Assembly: GCF_947507565.1 (NCBI RefSeq)
Contig: NC_089185.1
Span: forward strand, 2,108,001-2,172,000
Origin: Oscarella lobularis
Taxonomy: Eukaryota > Porifera > Homoscleromorpha > Homosclerophorida > Oscarellidae
Direction of reading: 5' to 3'
Length of the DNA: 64,000 bases
This document shows positions 22,087-33,280 of this stretch, one piece after another. Position numbers and translations under genes: made by a program. Under the pieces are notes generated by a model. That model had not been told where the DNA came from, ran no database searches, and saw only the letters and a program-made list of their open reading frames with translations. Numbering within the stretch: position 1 is the stretch's first letter; the number at the start of each line of letters is the position of its first letter.

Positions 22087-22985
22087 CTACGACGTGCTTC
22101 CCGTCCTCTTTTGTGGATTTAAGTGAGGCACGTCGGAAAAGAAGAATATTGGCAGACCTTCAGCAGAGGATGGATTTTCCGTTTTGTAGATTAACTTTTC
22201 TTTGTCATCGGATGTTTTATGCATCTTGAGAGCAAACGAGCGCGCACGTTCTTTAATTTCCCCTAGACAAGTTCTCAGCATCAGCCAACATTGACCCTCC
22301 GTATTCTTGGCGCGTAAATTCTCAATTGCCGTTCGGAGGCTCTCAACGCTCTCGTCAGCTTGCCTTGTCTCGTGACTCTCAATTTGCTCGGCTTACAAGC
22401 GCCGTCGCACGTAAGAGAAATGTATAGGAGCCCGCATTCCTCTACATTACGAATGACATCCCATACAATGGGATACAGTTGCTCTGCGGTCGCGCCATTT
22501 GTTGGAAAGTGGGCGTAAGCAAATTCTAATTTGGTGAAGATTACTCGTACCATGAACATTAACATGTGAGTAGCAACTTTTGGAGTAGACGAAATGCTGT
22601 TTTCTTCGATCTTTTTCTCCAGCCTGTCAAGAAAGTTTTTAATTGATCCCAAATCTACAAAGCCGTTCAATTCCAAAGCTGTTTTGTCGAATACTAAGTT
22701 CTCCTTGATTTTCATTTCGTCAAAAGAAATAGCGACATACTTGTCGCTCTCGGCCGTGACGTCCGCCTCGTGAATCAACTGCAAATTGACGTCTTTGTGA
22801 AACCCTGGTCCACTTTTGGTCCAATGGGGAGTAATGTAAAAGAGTTCTTTCCGATGGAAGGACAAGAAGAAGTCCGGAATTTCGAAGTGAAAGCAGCGCT
22901 AGATTTGTATTTGAGGTGAAGGCACTACAAAATAACGGCAGGATGTCAACGCATTTGTTTGGGATTTGTGTGCAAGGCACGCAAC
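22087..22985 (-). pseudogene. P-element/THAP9-like transposase remnant
   Basis: Minus-strand pieces in order. LLVLPSERTL lies at ~22835-22870 in one frame. After a shift come ISFDEMKIKENLVFDKTALE, NGFVDLGSI, THMLMFMVRVIFTKLEFAYA, FPTNGATAEQL and SLTCDGACKPSKL (22740-22380). After another shift comes FFFSDVPHL (22150-22120). These are the ordered landmarks of P-element-type transposases, including the acidic residues in FDEMK and CDGA. The THAP zinc finger and termini are not found. At least two frameshifts make it a pseudogene. Confidence 0.75.
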
Positions 22986-23566
22986 TGCTGCTTCCAAAAG
23001 TTTCGTTTAAGGCTCCCTTCAGGGTTGGTTTTCGCTACCTCGTCAGTCATGGAAGTCACAGTATCACTTATGTCGTTGTGGTCAGTCTCGTGCGGCAGGA
23101 CGGACTTTCAAATACCCATGCTCTGCTAACAACGACCAATGGGCCAATAGCGCGACTGTTTATTCTATTAAGACCCGCCCACAGAAAATGGCCTCTGATA
23201 AGGTCAATTCGAACAGGATAAGCTAATACTTTCGCACATCCAGACTTCACTAAATTTTCTTTCATATGGGATCCACGAGTTTTTTACGAAAGGACGTCAA
23301 TTGAGTACTAAGCGTCGGAAGTTCGGCTCCAATCTTAGAGAGTAGACATAACGAAGTCAGCTACATCGCTTACGCGTAGCGATCGAAACCTCGATACATT
23401 CAAAAAGCGGCTCTAACGGTCGATAAAAAGCATTTCAGCTGATTTTGATACGCGCAGACGCCTGCTCGATTGACTCGCTCTCAGCTTTCTTACGCTAGGC
23501 AAACTGATCTCCCGTGCTTTTACTCTATGGCGGTTGAAGTCAGTCAATAGTATGATGTTCAAGCTG
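22986..23566. other. No recognisable feature
   Basis: Short ORFs only; possibly flanking or terminal sequence of the P-element-like remnant. Confidence 0.4.
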
Positions 23567-23832
23567 TTTAGGTTATGATACACTAGTTTAGTTTATGAGA
23601 CACTAGTTTAGGTTATGAAGCACTAGTTTAGGTTATGAGACGCCAGTGTATGTACTAATTTAGGTTATGACACACTAGTTTAGGTTATGATACACTAGTT
23701 TAGGTTATGAGCTTATGTTCTAGTTTAGGTTATGAAGCACTAGTTTAGGGTATGCGACACTAGTTTAGGTTATGAGATATCAGTTTATTGTATGAGACAC
23801 TAGTTTAAATTATCAGACACTAGTTTAGGTGT
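23567..23832. repeat. 20-bp minisatellite (ACACTAGTTTAGGTTATGAG)
   Basis: About 13 tandem copies with point changes and a few partial units. Confidence 0.92.
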
Positions 23833-24121
23833 TATATGTTGCATGAGTGTATCAATTATAACAGTGTTTAGGGCATGCGTGAATGAGACAAATGGCTAAC
23901 GCAGTTTCTTTATAGACGTTCATCTTAGACCGCAGTGGGCGGCTCGAACAGCAGATCCTACAATAAAGAAAACCTCTCAGCCATAGTTTACGCAAATAAG
24001 CTACTTTTATCGCTCAAGATATCGCCACTTACGTCCGTTTCCGCCTCAGATTGCTGGTGCTATTCTTGAAAAGGTTCATTTTCTTGCTCGTCTTCTTTCA
24101 TTTGCAGAAATTACCCTCACT
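23833..24121. other. No recognisable feature
   Basis: Non-repetitive sequence between the minisatellite and the IS3-like transposase remnant; nothing supported. Confidence 0.4.
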
Positions 24122-25250
24122 TTGCCACACATAAGGATTTTCGCAGCAAATTTTATGGAGGCAGCAATAGATTTAAGGCAGTGCTTGAAGTCCCGGAGAG
24201 ACGAATGGCACCTTGATCACACTCAAGTGAAATTGGCAGGCCGAGGCTTTCAGTGCATAGAGAGCAGTTTGCCAATACCCGAAATCAGTCGAGTAATGGG
24301 TGTAAGTGAAAGCACAATGACCCATCGCATTCGGCAGTATGACTTCACTCCTCGAAGTGAGCGATTTACGGACATTTCCCAGGGCGAACTAGTGGACATC
24401 GTTCGCGATATTCATTCGCAAAATCCATATAGCGGTTATCGTATGGTTTTGGCAAATTTGCGTTCAAGAGGTCTTACACTCCAACAGAATAGAGTGAGGC
24501 AGGCTTTAAGGGACGTTGACCCCATAGGCACCGCTAGTCGACGAATGACGACTGTACGTAGAAGAGTCTATCACCTCCCTGGACCCAATAGTATATGGCA
24601 CATCGACGGGAATCATAAACTTATACGGCATGCTGTGAAATAACTGTCCTGCACCATATTGAATAACCTGTATGTGCACGATTTGGTTATCCATGGCGGA
24701 ATTGACGGTTTTAGCCGTCTCATCGTGTACTTGCATTGTTCAAACAACAATAGGGCTTCAACCGTAGAACAACTATAGACACGGATTGCCTTCTCGAGTT
24801 AGGTCGGACCGTGGAGGAGAAATGAATTGGTAACACTCTTTATGTTGTCGCGTCGTGGCCTCGACAGAGCATCAATGCTGGCAGGGCGCTCTGTTCATAA
24901 CAAAAGATAGAACGACTTTGGCACGACGTCTTCAATCAAGCTACAACTACGTATTATCAGCTCTTTTACTTTATGGAGGACGAAGGAATGCTAGACCCAC
25001 ACAGTCTGAGACCGATCTTGTGTGTTTGCCTCACGTCTTCATACGACGCATTAATGAACATTTACCCGAATTTTCTGCCGCCTGGAATCAGCCTATGTCG
25101 ACGGAGGGCGGAAGAAGTCCCAGACAACTTGTTCTTGGAATGACTCTAGGTCTAGGATTAGACAGAACTGCATGTCAAGAATGGTACGAAAGTTCTTCAG
25201 ACTCTCAGTCTGATTTTGACGTCTCACTCATCTACTTCTGTTCGCTGTTC
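24122..25250 (+). pseudogene. IS3-like (IS3EU-type) rve transposase remnant
   Basis: The N-terminal part has a helix-turn-helix (IPEISRVMGVSESTMTHRI) and the HTH_21-like NPYSGYRMVLANLRSRGLTL. The rve core then follows: first Asp in SIWHIDGNHKL (24592-24625), [20 protein letters not shown] after a frameshift (~24680-24745), second Asp in SRVRSDRGGE (~24790-24825), and Glu in HNKRIERLW-like sequence near 24900 after further shifts. The tail reads LPHVFIRRINEHLPEF and STEGGRSPRQLVLG. Order and motifs match IS3-type integrase-fold transposases of animals. At least three frameshifts are present. Confidence 0.7.
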
Positions 25251-25499
25251 ATATTCCCTCCACTTAAAGGCTTTCAACAGAATTGCAGGCTCGTTTGCGA
25301 CAAATCGATTCTTTGTCACAATCGGATAATTACGGTATAGATATATACCTGGCAGCTAGGCACTTCTCGATTAACGACAGTTGAAAGAAAGACAGTTTTA
25401 TTTCTTAGTGCCCTTAGACTAAGACTCTGCTGTCCTTTGTCCGAGGTTAATTGGTCGTGCGATCATGCCCATTGCGTCTGTTACATAACGTAATTCAGC

Positions 25500-26420
25500 G
25501 GCATGGACAAAAACCTAGACAAACTAACTGGATTCTCTCCACTTTAATCGAAAATGTGGCTGCCTTGGCCGCCACAGGCAGGCAGCTGCAAGGCGAGGCT
25601 GGACCATCGGCTCAAGGCCCAAGCAGCGTCGTTGCTTGGCGCGGCTTCCCTACCGACTGCGTCAGCGTCTTAATCTAGAGCGTCTAAGCAATCTAGAAAT
25701 GCCAGTGATAGTGATGATGATGTCTTCGCCACGTCTAGTCCCAGATTCACCCCCGACGCCTTAATTAATGGCCGAACATCGCCGAACATTCGGCACGAGC
25801 GGGTCTAAAAAACGGAAAAGGAAAGCCCAGGAGCGTCAAATAACCAAAGAGCTTGTTCATAGCTCGAAAATAGCAACGTCTTCGCGTGCGCTCACGTGGA
25901 CGCACCCGTTTTTTGCTTGGCGAGAGCGAAGCAGTCAATGGCTCCAAAAGCTGGAGAAAAATCACAACTACAAGTCAGCGGATTGGGCGAGAAAAAACTT
26001 TGAGCGCTAAAGGAGACACAGCCCACGTTGACGCCGTATTGAAATTCGAATTTCCTCAACTTAGCGATACTGGTGGATACACCCTAATGGCTTGCGAAAA
26101 GCGAAGAGGGTCTGTTCTCATTCCTCTTCATCCACCATATTATGTGGAGAATCTCGGCGGTTCAGTAAACTTTGGGTGAATTTACATAAAACCATTGCAG
26201 GAAGACATACCGCTCAAGGTAACCATCATTGTACACATGATGTCGTTTCTAGTACTCTAATTGTCGTAGAAAACTCTAACGTAAAAGACGTTGAATTCAA
26301 ATGCCTCTATGCAACGACATATTTCCTCTTGCTCAGCTGCAGAAGCACGTCAGAAAATGTGGGAAGAAGGCAAAAAAGAATCAGCCTTCACTAGATGCAA
26401 CTTCTTCGTTGACCTTTTTT
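25500..26420 (+). pseudogene. Degenerate gene: GLG...FPxLxxxGGY domain plus zinc finger
   Basis: A Ser/Asp-rich part (SRASKQSRNASDSDDDVFAT, ~25680) leads to SGLGEKTLS, then AVLKFEFPQLSDTGGYTLMA, RRGSVLIPLHPPYYVENLGG and, after a one-base shift, YIKPLQEDIPLK ending at a GT donor (~26217). A following piece reads CLY (frameshift) CNDIFPLAQLQKHVRKCGKK, a CxxC...HxxxC finger (26300-26365). I recall this combination from large families of uncharacterised, HECT-ligase-associated (G2E3-like) proteins in cnidarians, sponges and fish, often linked to transposons. No HECT domain is visible. The frameshifts indicate decay. Confidence 0.4.
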
Positions 26421-26646
26421 CTCAGATGCGGACGAGGCTACCGAACAATCCATTGGAGCGGTAACAGCGCCAGTCCACGATCATGAAATTAATGTCCTTG
26501 TGTAAGAACGAGTAGAAAGAGCATGATTTGTTTCGTGACGTAAAACTGTAATGCCCAGCAATTCCTCAAATTTGCAAACATTCGTGGCAAGGCAGAGCGA
26601 TCGTCAACATCCCAAAGAATTGGAATATGAGTATTATCGAACAGTA
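26421..26646. other. No recognisable feature
   Basis: Sequence up to the TA that flanks the mariner-type MITE; nothing supported. Confidence 0.4.
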
Positions 26647-27445
26647 CAGTGCGTTCCAGAATAAACCCGGAATTCTTAGCGCGCGCAGTTTTACCCTCGT
26701 TCTTCCTTGAAACGAATTTATTACGAAATGTAGTGCTGCATCTTTGAAGCGCATTCATTTTGCAATTTTCCTATAGACGCTAAACGTCGGTTCGATGCTT
26801 AGATAGTGCCGCAGCCTGCGGAAAAAGCCACGCTCTCCCACTTCCGTTTTTAGTTCAATTCTCGACTAAATTTAATTTTTTTAATTTTTTAACTACCATT
26901 ACTACCATTCCAAACGCAGGTGCTTTTAACAGAATTCTGTGCAATCAGCCTTTTGGAATAGCTTTTTTAAAAAAACTACGGCGCTTTTCCCGAAAATAAA
27001 CTTCGCTTAGCGTTTAGTTCGTTTCTTGACCATTTCAGCCCTATTCAAGTTCTAGGTTTATCCTACGTTATACCTAAGGTCGTCTTTACAATTGATCAAA
27101 GTTGTCAGAGTGTAAAGCTTTATTTAGCCAAAATATTTGCGACTAAAGTCTAACGTAACGTGCCGAATGGCGTAGATCTGAATGAACGCGGGGTACGCCG
27201 GACCAGTGTACAAACGCAATAGGAGACTCAAAGTTACGTTCTGAGAGACTAGGAAAACGAAAAAACGATGTTTACCGCAAGAGTAAAACAACTTTAACTG
27301 AGAGGTTCCTGAAAAGGGGCCCCGTTTCTAGAAAACTGTTGGAGGTGCGCTTTCTTCGTTTTACGGCATACTTTTGCACAAACATGCCATAAAACAAAAG
27401 AAGAAACACTGTTCTAGAATTCCGGGTTTATTCTGGGACGCACTG
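26647..27445. mobile_element. mariner-type MITE (799 bp)
   Basis: Ends are 30-bp inverted repeats with one mismatch: CAGTGCGT(T/C)CCAGAATAAA...CCGGAATTCT at 26647-26676 and 27416-27445. TA lies on both sides (26645-26646 and 27446-27447). TIR start CAGT and TA duplication indicate the Tc1/mariner superfamily. There is no transposase ORF, so it is non-autonomous. Confidence 0.85.
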
Positions 27446-28190
27446 TACCTGTTCGGAGAGAAAAAGCTCTGGTCAATGCTTTCCGTTGGTGAAATCGGGT
27501 CAGTTTTGATCCTTTGCAACGCGTTAGGGTGAGAATAAGCGAGAAGTCCGTCCGTTTGTCATTAACTATTATAATACTAATGTAGATTAAGTTTGTTGGA
27601 GAGGAAGGCCATGACACTGGTGGCTCCACGAGAGAGTTCTGGCGATTGTATCCGATACGATTAAAAGAGAATTCTGTTGGGGAAATAATTATAGGATGGC
27701 CCCTCGTCATTCGTCCTCGTCATTCGTCCGAAAGCGTAGAGGTGAAGCTATTTTTAAGCAGGCAGAGCTAGGTTTTATGTCATTTTTTATGCGCAGCATT
27801 ATCGTCATATTGGCCAACTAATTTCTATAAGTACTATAAATGAAGGTTCCGGCTTTCAGTTTTTTGCTACCTGGGTGGTGAAGTACTTGGCTACGGGGAC
27901 CACAAATGACTTGGAAATTGCCATAGAAGAAATTCCACACCCCGGCGTCAGAGAATTTCTAAAGGAGGCAATGAAGTTGAATAAGAGTTCCTTGACCTAG
28001 AAGTGATTGTCCTTGTAGTTAGAAGAAGCAGCGTCTGATTCGGCACTCCAGAGGGTTCTGTCGAGCGACGACGCGATGGATTACCTTGCGGAGTCCGGAA
28101 ACGCAAGGCCGCTGATGAGCGCGGGAATGGATGTCAAAAACAAAATATTTCAATCAGCTCTTCTGCATTTCTCAGTCCTGAACATCAATC
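27446..28190. other. Intergenic, possible weak upstream exons
   Basis: 27862-27990 reads ATWVVKYLATGTTNDLEIAI followed by EEIPHPGVREFLKEAMKLNK. 28025-28135 reads LEEAASDSALQRVLSSDDAM then DYLAESGNARPLMSAGMDV. Both look protein-like and could be exons of the gene to the right, but splice assignments are uncertain. Confidence 0.3.
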
Positions 28191-28193
28191 AAG

Positions 28194-30257
28194 GCTGAAC
28201 TCGACCAATTAAGAGAAGACCTCCGTATTCTAGGTACGGTAAAGGCTAACAGCACTGAAGATGCCATGCCGACAATGCATAACTGTAATGTATATGTAGG
28301 TTTCCTGGATTGCGTTCAGATTGCAACGTCATTTGTTCTACCTTACATATGCTTTACGAATGAAACTCCATGGGGGTAGCAACACTTTCCATAAGAACCT
28401 AAGAGATTTTAAATGATTATTATCATTTATAGATAATGTTGCTTTTGCGTGTATCTCACCTGGGCAGCAAAATCCACTCGCATTCTGCAGTAAGAGTTGA
28501 GGTAGACATGCTCGTACGCAATTTTCTTTGTCAGGGACAGCCCCGCTCTACTTTTTTGTGACAGGTATAGAGGTCGCCACGTTATGTACTTGTCACTCAT
28601 CTTTAGTTAGCATGTATATAACATTAAAACAGGAAACCCAAGGCTTACCCTTATGCATCGACTTGAGCTGCTATTTTCGAACGAGTGCGACCAGCAGTTT
28701 CGCGTCGTCTTCACAAGATGCGGTACGTAAGCTGCATACGTATGATTAATAAGCTATACATGATATCAAAATAGTTTACCTTTCTTCCTCACTATAGGGA
28801 TTAGGAGTTTTATACCGGATCTCTTTGCTATCGTTGCTATATTTTTTTATCGAAATAGCCCTTGGAATCGTTTGTAAAGTAATGAAGGTCTACATATTGC
28901 TTAAAAATATGCTTTCTAAGGCATTTAGCAAGAGAATGCGTTTACATCCTTCGCAAGCGCGCGCTCGAGCGTTCTGTCGCAGCTCTAAGGCCAACAGTAC
29001 TCGCCTATAAATATGAATGTTTGAAATCCCTATTTTCTCAGGCACTTGGTCGCCGCCTTTTCAACGATTTACTTCTTCGCCAATTTAGCGTTCCCGTTTC
29101 TGAGAAAGCGTCACACCCTTGAAGAATCTGACAGCTTGTCAGAGAGTGAAAACAATTCAGTGTATTACGCTGGCGGGTGCAAATTACAAGACAAATCAAG
29201 AAAAGATGCGCAAAAGCCATTAGCTGCTTGCAAGCTACGGCTGATATTCCTTATAAGTTCAATGAAGCAGAATATCACACCTACTATCGTCCTTTTGAGA
29301 CGTTTGTGTCAGAATGGTTGGCACGAGCAGACAGAGTTGTTTTATTTTGTGTAGGTAGAGGGAGTTATTTTTTCTTTTCAATTGAATCGTTAGTTATTTG
29401 TGTGCTGCCATCAGCTTTTCTTCATCTTAGTGAATCTGGCACGTCTAGTTACACAACTGCAGAAGCATGCTGCAGCTGCTTACCCGAACAGCAGAAGAAT
29501 CCTCGCTCTTACGATTACACTCTTAAAAAGGGCCGGGACATTATTCCAGACGACACTTGTCTGGTGACTCGCGTCGCAGCTCAAGGATGGACGTACAAAA
29601 TAGCTCTCTGTGCCCGCGCGCTCTAAGACAAGTCGAAGATCGCAAAATCGGCCTACGATGGCGTAAATCACGTGCGGTCGCACTCGAGACTGTTCACGCC
29701 TTTAGACGGCCTTCCGATAGCTAATTTGCTCCACTCGCTCAATCCGTGAGTCATTTTCCGCCGAAGCGTTGACCGGAGCGGACGACTCGTTATTTCCTTT
29801 GCGGGGCTTACCGCCGCGAGGCGGGTCTTAGAAGCTGCTTTAAAGAGAGCGGCCGCGACAACGCAGTTAACCGGTAACGGTTTCGAAAATCAAGCGAAGT
29901 TTTTACCCTAACTAATTGCACGTTTTTTCTCTGTTTCACAGTGCGTTCCAGTGGTCCTTCGCGAAGGACTGCGCCCTCATCCGTGGAAGATGCGCCGCGT
30001 GGCGCGCGCTCAGTAAGTTTCGCTCACGATTACGCGATTTTTTCAGTAATCGAGTTTTCTCTTAGATCGTTGCGTTGTGCGAGCGATTGGCGAGCTCGTC
30101 GACTTTTTCCTTGGATCGACGCCGTTGTCGTTCGCCTCGTGTAAGTAATCTGTTAGAAAAAGCGTTGGCAAAGTTGTAACTGTGTATCTTGTTTTGGACA
30201 GCTGTCTTCGCTCGTCGGACGTGCCGACCGAAAAAGGAGGGTGACCGGAACAGGTGA
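28194..30257 (+). CDS. Unidentified multi-exon gene
   Basis: The 3' part is well supported. An exon ends at 29745 (LFTPLDGLPIANLLHSLN, donor GTGAGT). The next is 29942-30012 (AFQWSFAKDCALIRGRCAAW, donor GTAAGT), then 30066-30140 (CVVRAIGELVDFFLGSTPLS, donor GTAAGT), then 30202 to TGA 30257 (Arg/Lys-rich tail). Phases agree across all three introns (196, 53 and 61 bp). Earlier likely exons are 28194-28233 (AELDQLREDLRIL), 28653-28722 (MHRLELLFSNECDQQFRVVF, donor GTACGT) and ~29180-29350 (YHTYYRPFETFVSEWLARAD, donor GTAGGT) joined to an acceptor near 29431. The exon from 29432 contains an in-frame TAA at 29624-29626 amid protein-like sequence. I do not recognise the protein. It may be a pseudogene or need a different splice there. 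Confidence 0.5.
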
Positions 30258-31650
30258 AAGGCGACCGGAAAAGGAGAGGATAAAAGAGGACTGAAAAGAA
30301 CGTAGATACGCAAGGGAAGAGACGCGTCATTAAATGTTGTAGGTTAAGTACGGGCCCCCTCTGGTGTAGGCTTTTACTCAGGGGGCAGGATTCTCTGGCA
30401 CTGTAAACGTGATTGCACGCTGCCGCTGTCTAAGTCCCGAGTCATAGTGAAACAGTTGGACAGGGATTGGGCTGGTGTGTCCATTGACAGCGGTTACCGG
30501 AATGATGCTTAATCCTTGAATCACAGCGACCATGATGCATGTACACGTCCCGATCTATATGACAATGTAATGTACGGTGCAGAAAACGTAGTGAGACTAA
30601 GTTCGGTTTATTGGCGCCGGTGCGCCTAAAAACTTGCGCATCCCTACGACGCATCACTACGGTAGTTACGCATGGGTCCTTCCCCCTTGCATTAGGGTTT
30701 AGGGCGGCCGCCAGTAGGTAGGGTTCTTGGTGAAGGAGCAGCAGATAGGTTATAGTTTAGAGACGCTAGACTCCAACGTGCTGTAGGTGGCAGCCGCAAC
30801 ATACGATTCTCATTTTCTGGCCTGATCGAAAACTGCTGCAAAGAACGATGCCTCTCAGCATTCAGCGAGAGCACAGGAAAAAGGAAGTTTCTATTTATAG
30901 AATGTTTTGAGCTTTTCATCGAGATGCGCGGCGGAACAAGCATCATATTACCGCAAAGTGCCTTATCAGACTAGCGCCGCAAGGTATGATTACGTACGTT
31001 TGCAAGGGTTGGGGTCACTTGTTTAGGAGGTCTAAATTTTCATGACAGTCCAATGCTGTTTTGCGAACGGTGAAGACTTTTATTAGTCCCTATCTCTATG
31101 GCATTCGGGTTCCTTTAGACTCCGGAGGGTCCTGGCTTGACGCAATAAAAGCGCTGCGAAAGACGACAGTTTCACTAGGTTATCCAATACATGCTGTTTT
31201 GAAGCACGTACTTTTAATTATCTATTTGTAATTGCTAACAGAAAATAACAAAAAACGCAGCGACAAAGGCATAGAGCGCAGGAAAGTGCTGCGCTACTTG
31301 TCAAAAAACAGCGGAAGCGAAACAGAGTTAAAAGCATTATTAGCGTCTGTTTTTATTATGATTTAATCCGGATGTTTGCTGTCACACAGCTAAAGTAGAT
31401 GCACCAAGTGCTCTGCACCCACGGAGCAGCAACGTTGATTTGAAACGGAAAAAAAAGCCGTAACCTGCTTCTTACGAACTGAAAGCGCCAGTTTCGCAAA
31501 GCACCTTCAGAAGGCGCTTTCCATTGCAATTCATCGAACATTCCTATGAATTTTTTGGCAAAGCAATTAATTGGGCTGCGGCAAACGCTGCACTTGCTGA
31601 AGATAGAATGCTTTCAGCCAAGAACAAATCGCAGGTTTTCAAAAAGTTAG
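30258..31650. other. No recognisable feature
   Basis: Scattered short ORFs; nothing supported as a gene or element. Confidence 0.45.
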
Positions 31651-31905
31651 TCAGTAGAGCGTCATCGTCAAATGTTTAAACCTCCAACTATCGCAACTTG
31701 GACCTGAACCCCAAGAAGAACCACGAAGAACTGAAAGCAGGGCGACTTCAGAGGCTACTATTGATGCAGACGATGCAGGCAGGTGTTTTGCCTGTAACGT
31801 ACGGAAAGTCTTATGTGACGGCGAAGCCAAACCCGAGCTGGTCTGAAGGTTGGCTGCCCGAGGAATTTCTTTTTGACAAACTTTCTTTTCCACCGCTGCC
31901 AACAC
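31651..31905 (-). pseudogene. RLE-LINE RT N-terminal fragment
   Basis: Minus-strand frame reads LQTSSGLASPSHKTFRTLQA then LRGSSWGSGPSCDSWRFKHL. This aligns with ALTSCGIADANEDTIQRLRS and SPRGSSAGCSGWRFEHLKML of the full LINE at 1748-4953. It is a short, old fragment of a related element. Confidence 0.6.
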
Positions 31906-32925
31906 TAGCGACGGCAGAAAGACATCTGCACCAGAGTCATCCCCATCTTGCGGCGGGCACGACCGAGGAGTGAACTTACATTCAAAACAAATGAAACGGT
32001 ACTTTTCTGGAGAAAAGAAAAGCTCGCCGCAGGTATAGCAGAAAACTTTTTGCGTAATCGGTTTATAATCACTATTTACAAAAACTGTTAAAATTATTTA
32101 AAACAGTCGTGTACGTGGAGAAGAAACACAACAAAGAGCAATGGCAGAGCGAAACCGCAACATACTTACACAAGAGACGTACTCCATAGATTTTACTGAT
32201 TGATTCTGCTCCTTGGAAGAAGTGCTCGCGTTGTTTACTGGAGCTTCTAGAATTCTACCATTGGGCTTTGAAAAGAGAGCGATGCTAAAGTTCTCAAACA
32301 CTTCAAGCCTGCCGACGGCCAACACGTGTTCTATCGTTTAAGCCTTGCCTTCGCAACATCCGGATGGTGCAACGTTTCTCGAAAAGCTTAATTATGCCTT
32401 TAAAGGAGGACTGGCACACTTTGGCCAAATTTGATTTATTGGCCGCCTCACCTCATTGACACTACTGCAGCGATTTATTTGTGTTGGGTTAGGTTACGTT
32501 TTTTAGCTGCAGTCACACTTGTAGCTTGTTTCTCACATAAAAAGAATAGCAAAATATCTTCTTGTTGTCGATTTGGTACGTTTAACGAAAGGCAGTTTAA
32601 GATGGGCAGTGGTTTTTATCTAGATGAGTCTTATGCGTCAAAACTAAATAGTTTCTGCATGTGTGTCGATATGGAAAGGTATGGCGGAAAAGGCGCTGTT
32701 ATTTTCGAAGCATTCGTCAAAACAACAGTACTTCGAAGCAACAATAACACCGAAACGTTGTTGCTTTGAATAATAACACGTTTTTCTTCTAGATTTGTAC
32801 ATAACAACAATGTTGTTGCTTTGAAGTCCTGTTCTTACGTTAAAGTCCTGTTGATACTTCAAGCTCTTATTTTTGACCAAAAAAATACCGCCATACTAAA
32901 GCGTCATCTTTGTGTCATCTTTAGT
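31906..32925. other. No recognisable feature
   Basis: AT-rich, short ORFs only. Confidence 0.45.
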
Positions 32926-33280
32926 TCACTACAACTTGGAGTGGCGACCCCAGAGGGGGCTGAGCACATGCAGCACCATATCCCATTTGCTCTGTCTCAA
33001 ACCTGGACTGGCTGTTGCTCAAGATGGACGCTAAGAAAGCTTTTAATTCCGTTTCACAAAGCAAATTTGTCGACTGGGTTGCGGAACAGTTACCTTTGCT
33101 TTCCGTTTGTGTCCGCTTGTTATTCCAATCCGCCAAATCTGTTTGGGCTGGCAACAATGGTTGCAAAGTGGTACATTCGGAGGTACCCGTGCAGAAATTC
33201 TCATGCTCACTCACGAGTTTCTGGAATGCTCTCAGGTGCCATTTCTCAAACGGTATTTGGGACGTGATGAAGGCGTATGA
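32926..33280 (+). pseudogene. RLE-LINE RT palm fragment
   Basis: Plus-strand pieces LGVATPEGAEHMQHHIPFAL and, one frame over, LLKMDAKKAFNSVSQSKFVD. These match the HGVSTAGGSEL...LKTDVKNAFNSISRR region around the first catalytic Asp of the full LINE. The remainder is decayed. Confidence 0.65.

Noticed and set aside
23567-23832. CRISPR-like array
   Set aside because: Units are contiguous with no unique spacers and the genome is eukaryotic; it is a minisatellite.
29942-29952. TGCGTTCCAG matching the MITE TIR at 26647
   Set aside because: Match stops after about ten bases and lies in a supported exon; coincidence.
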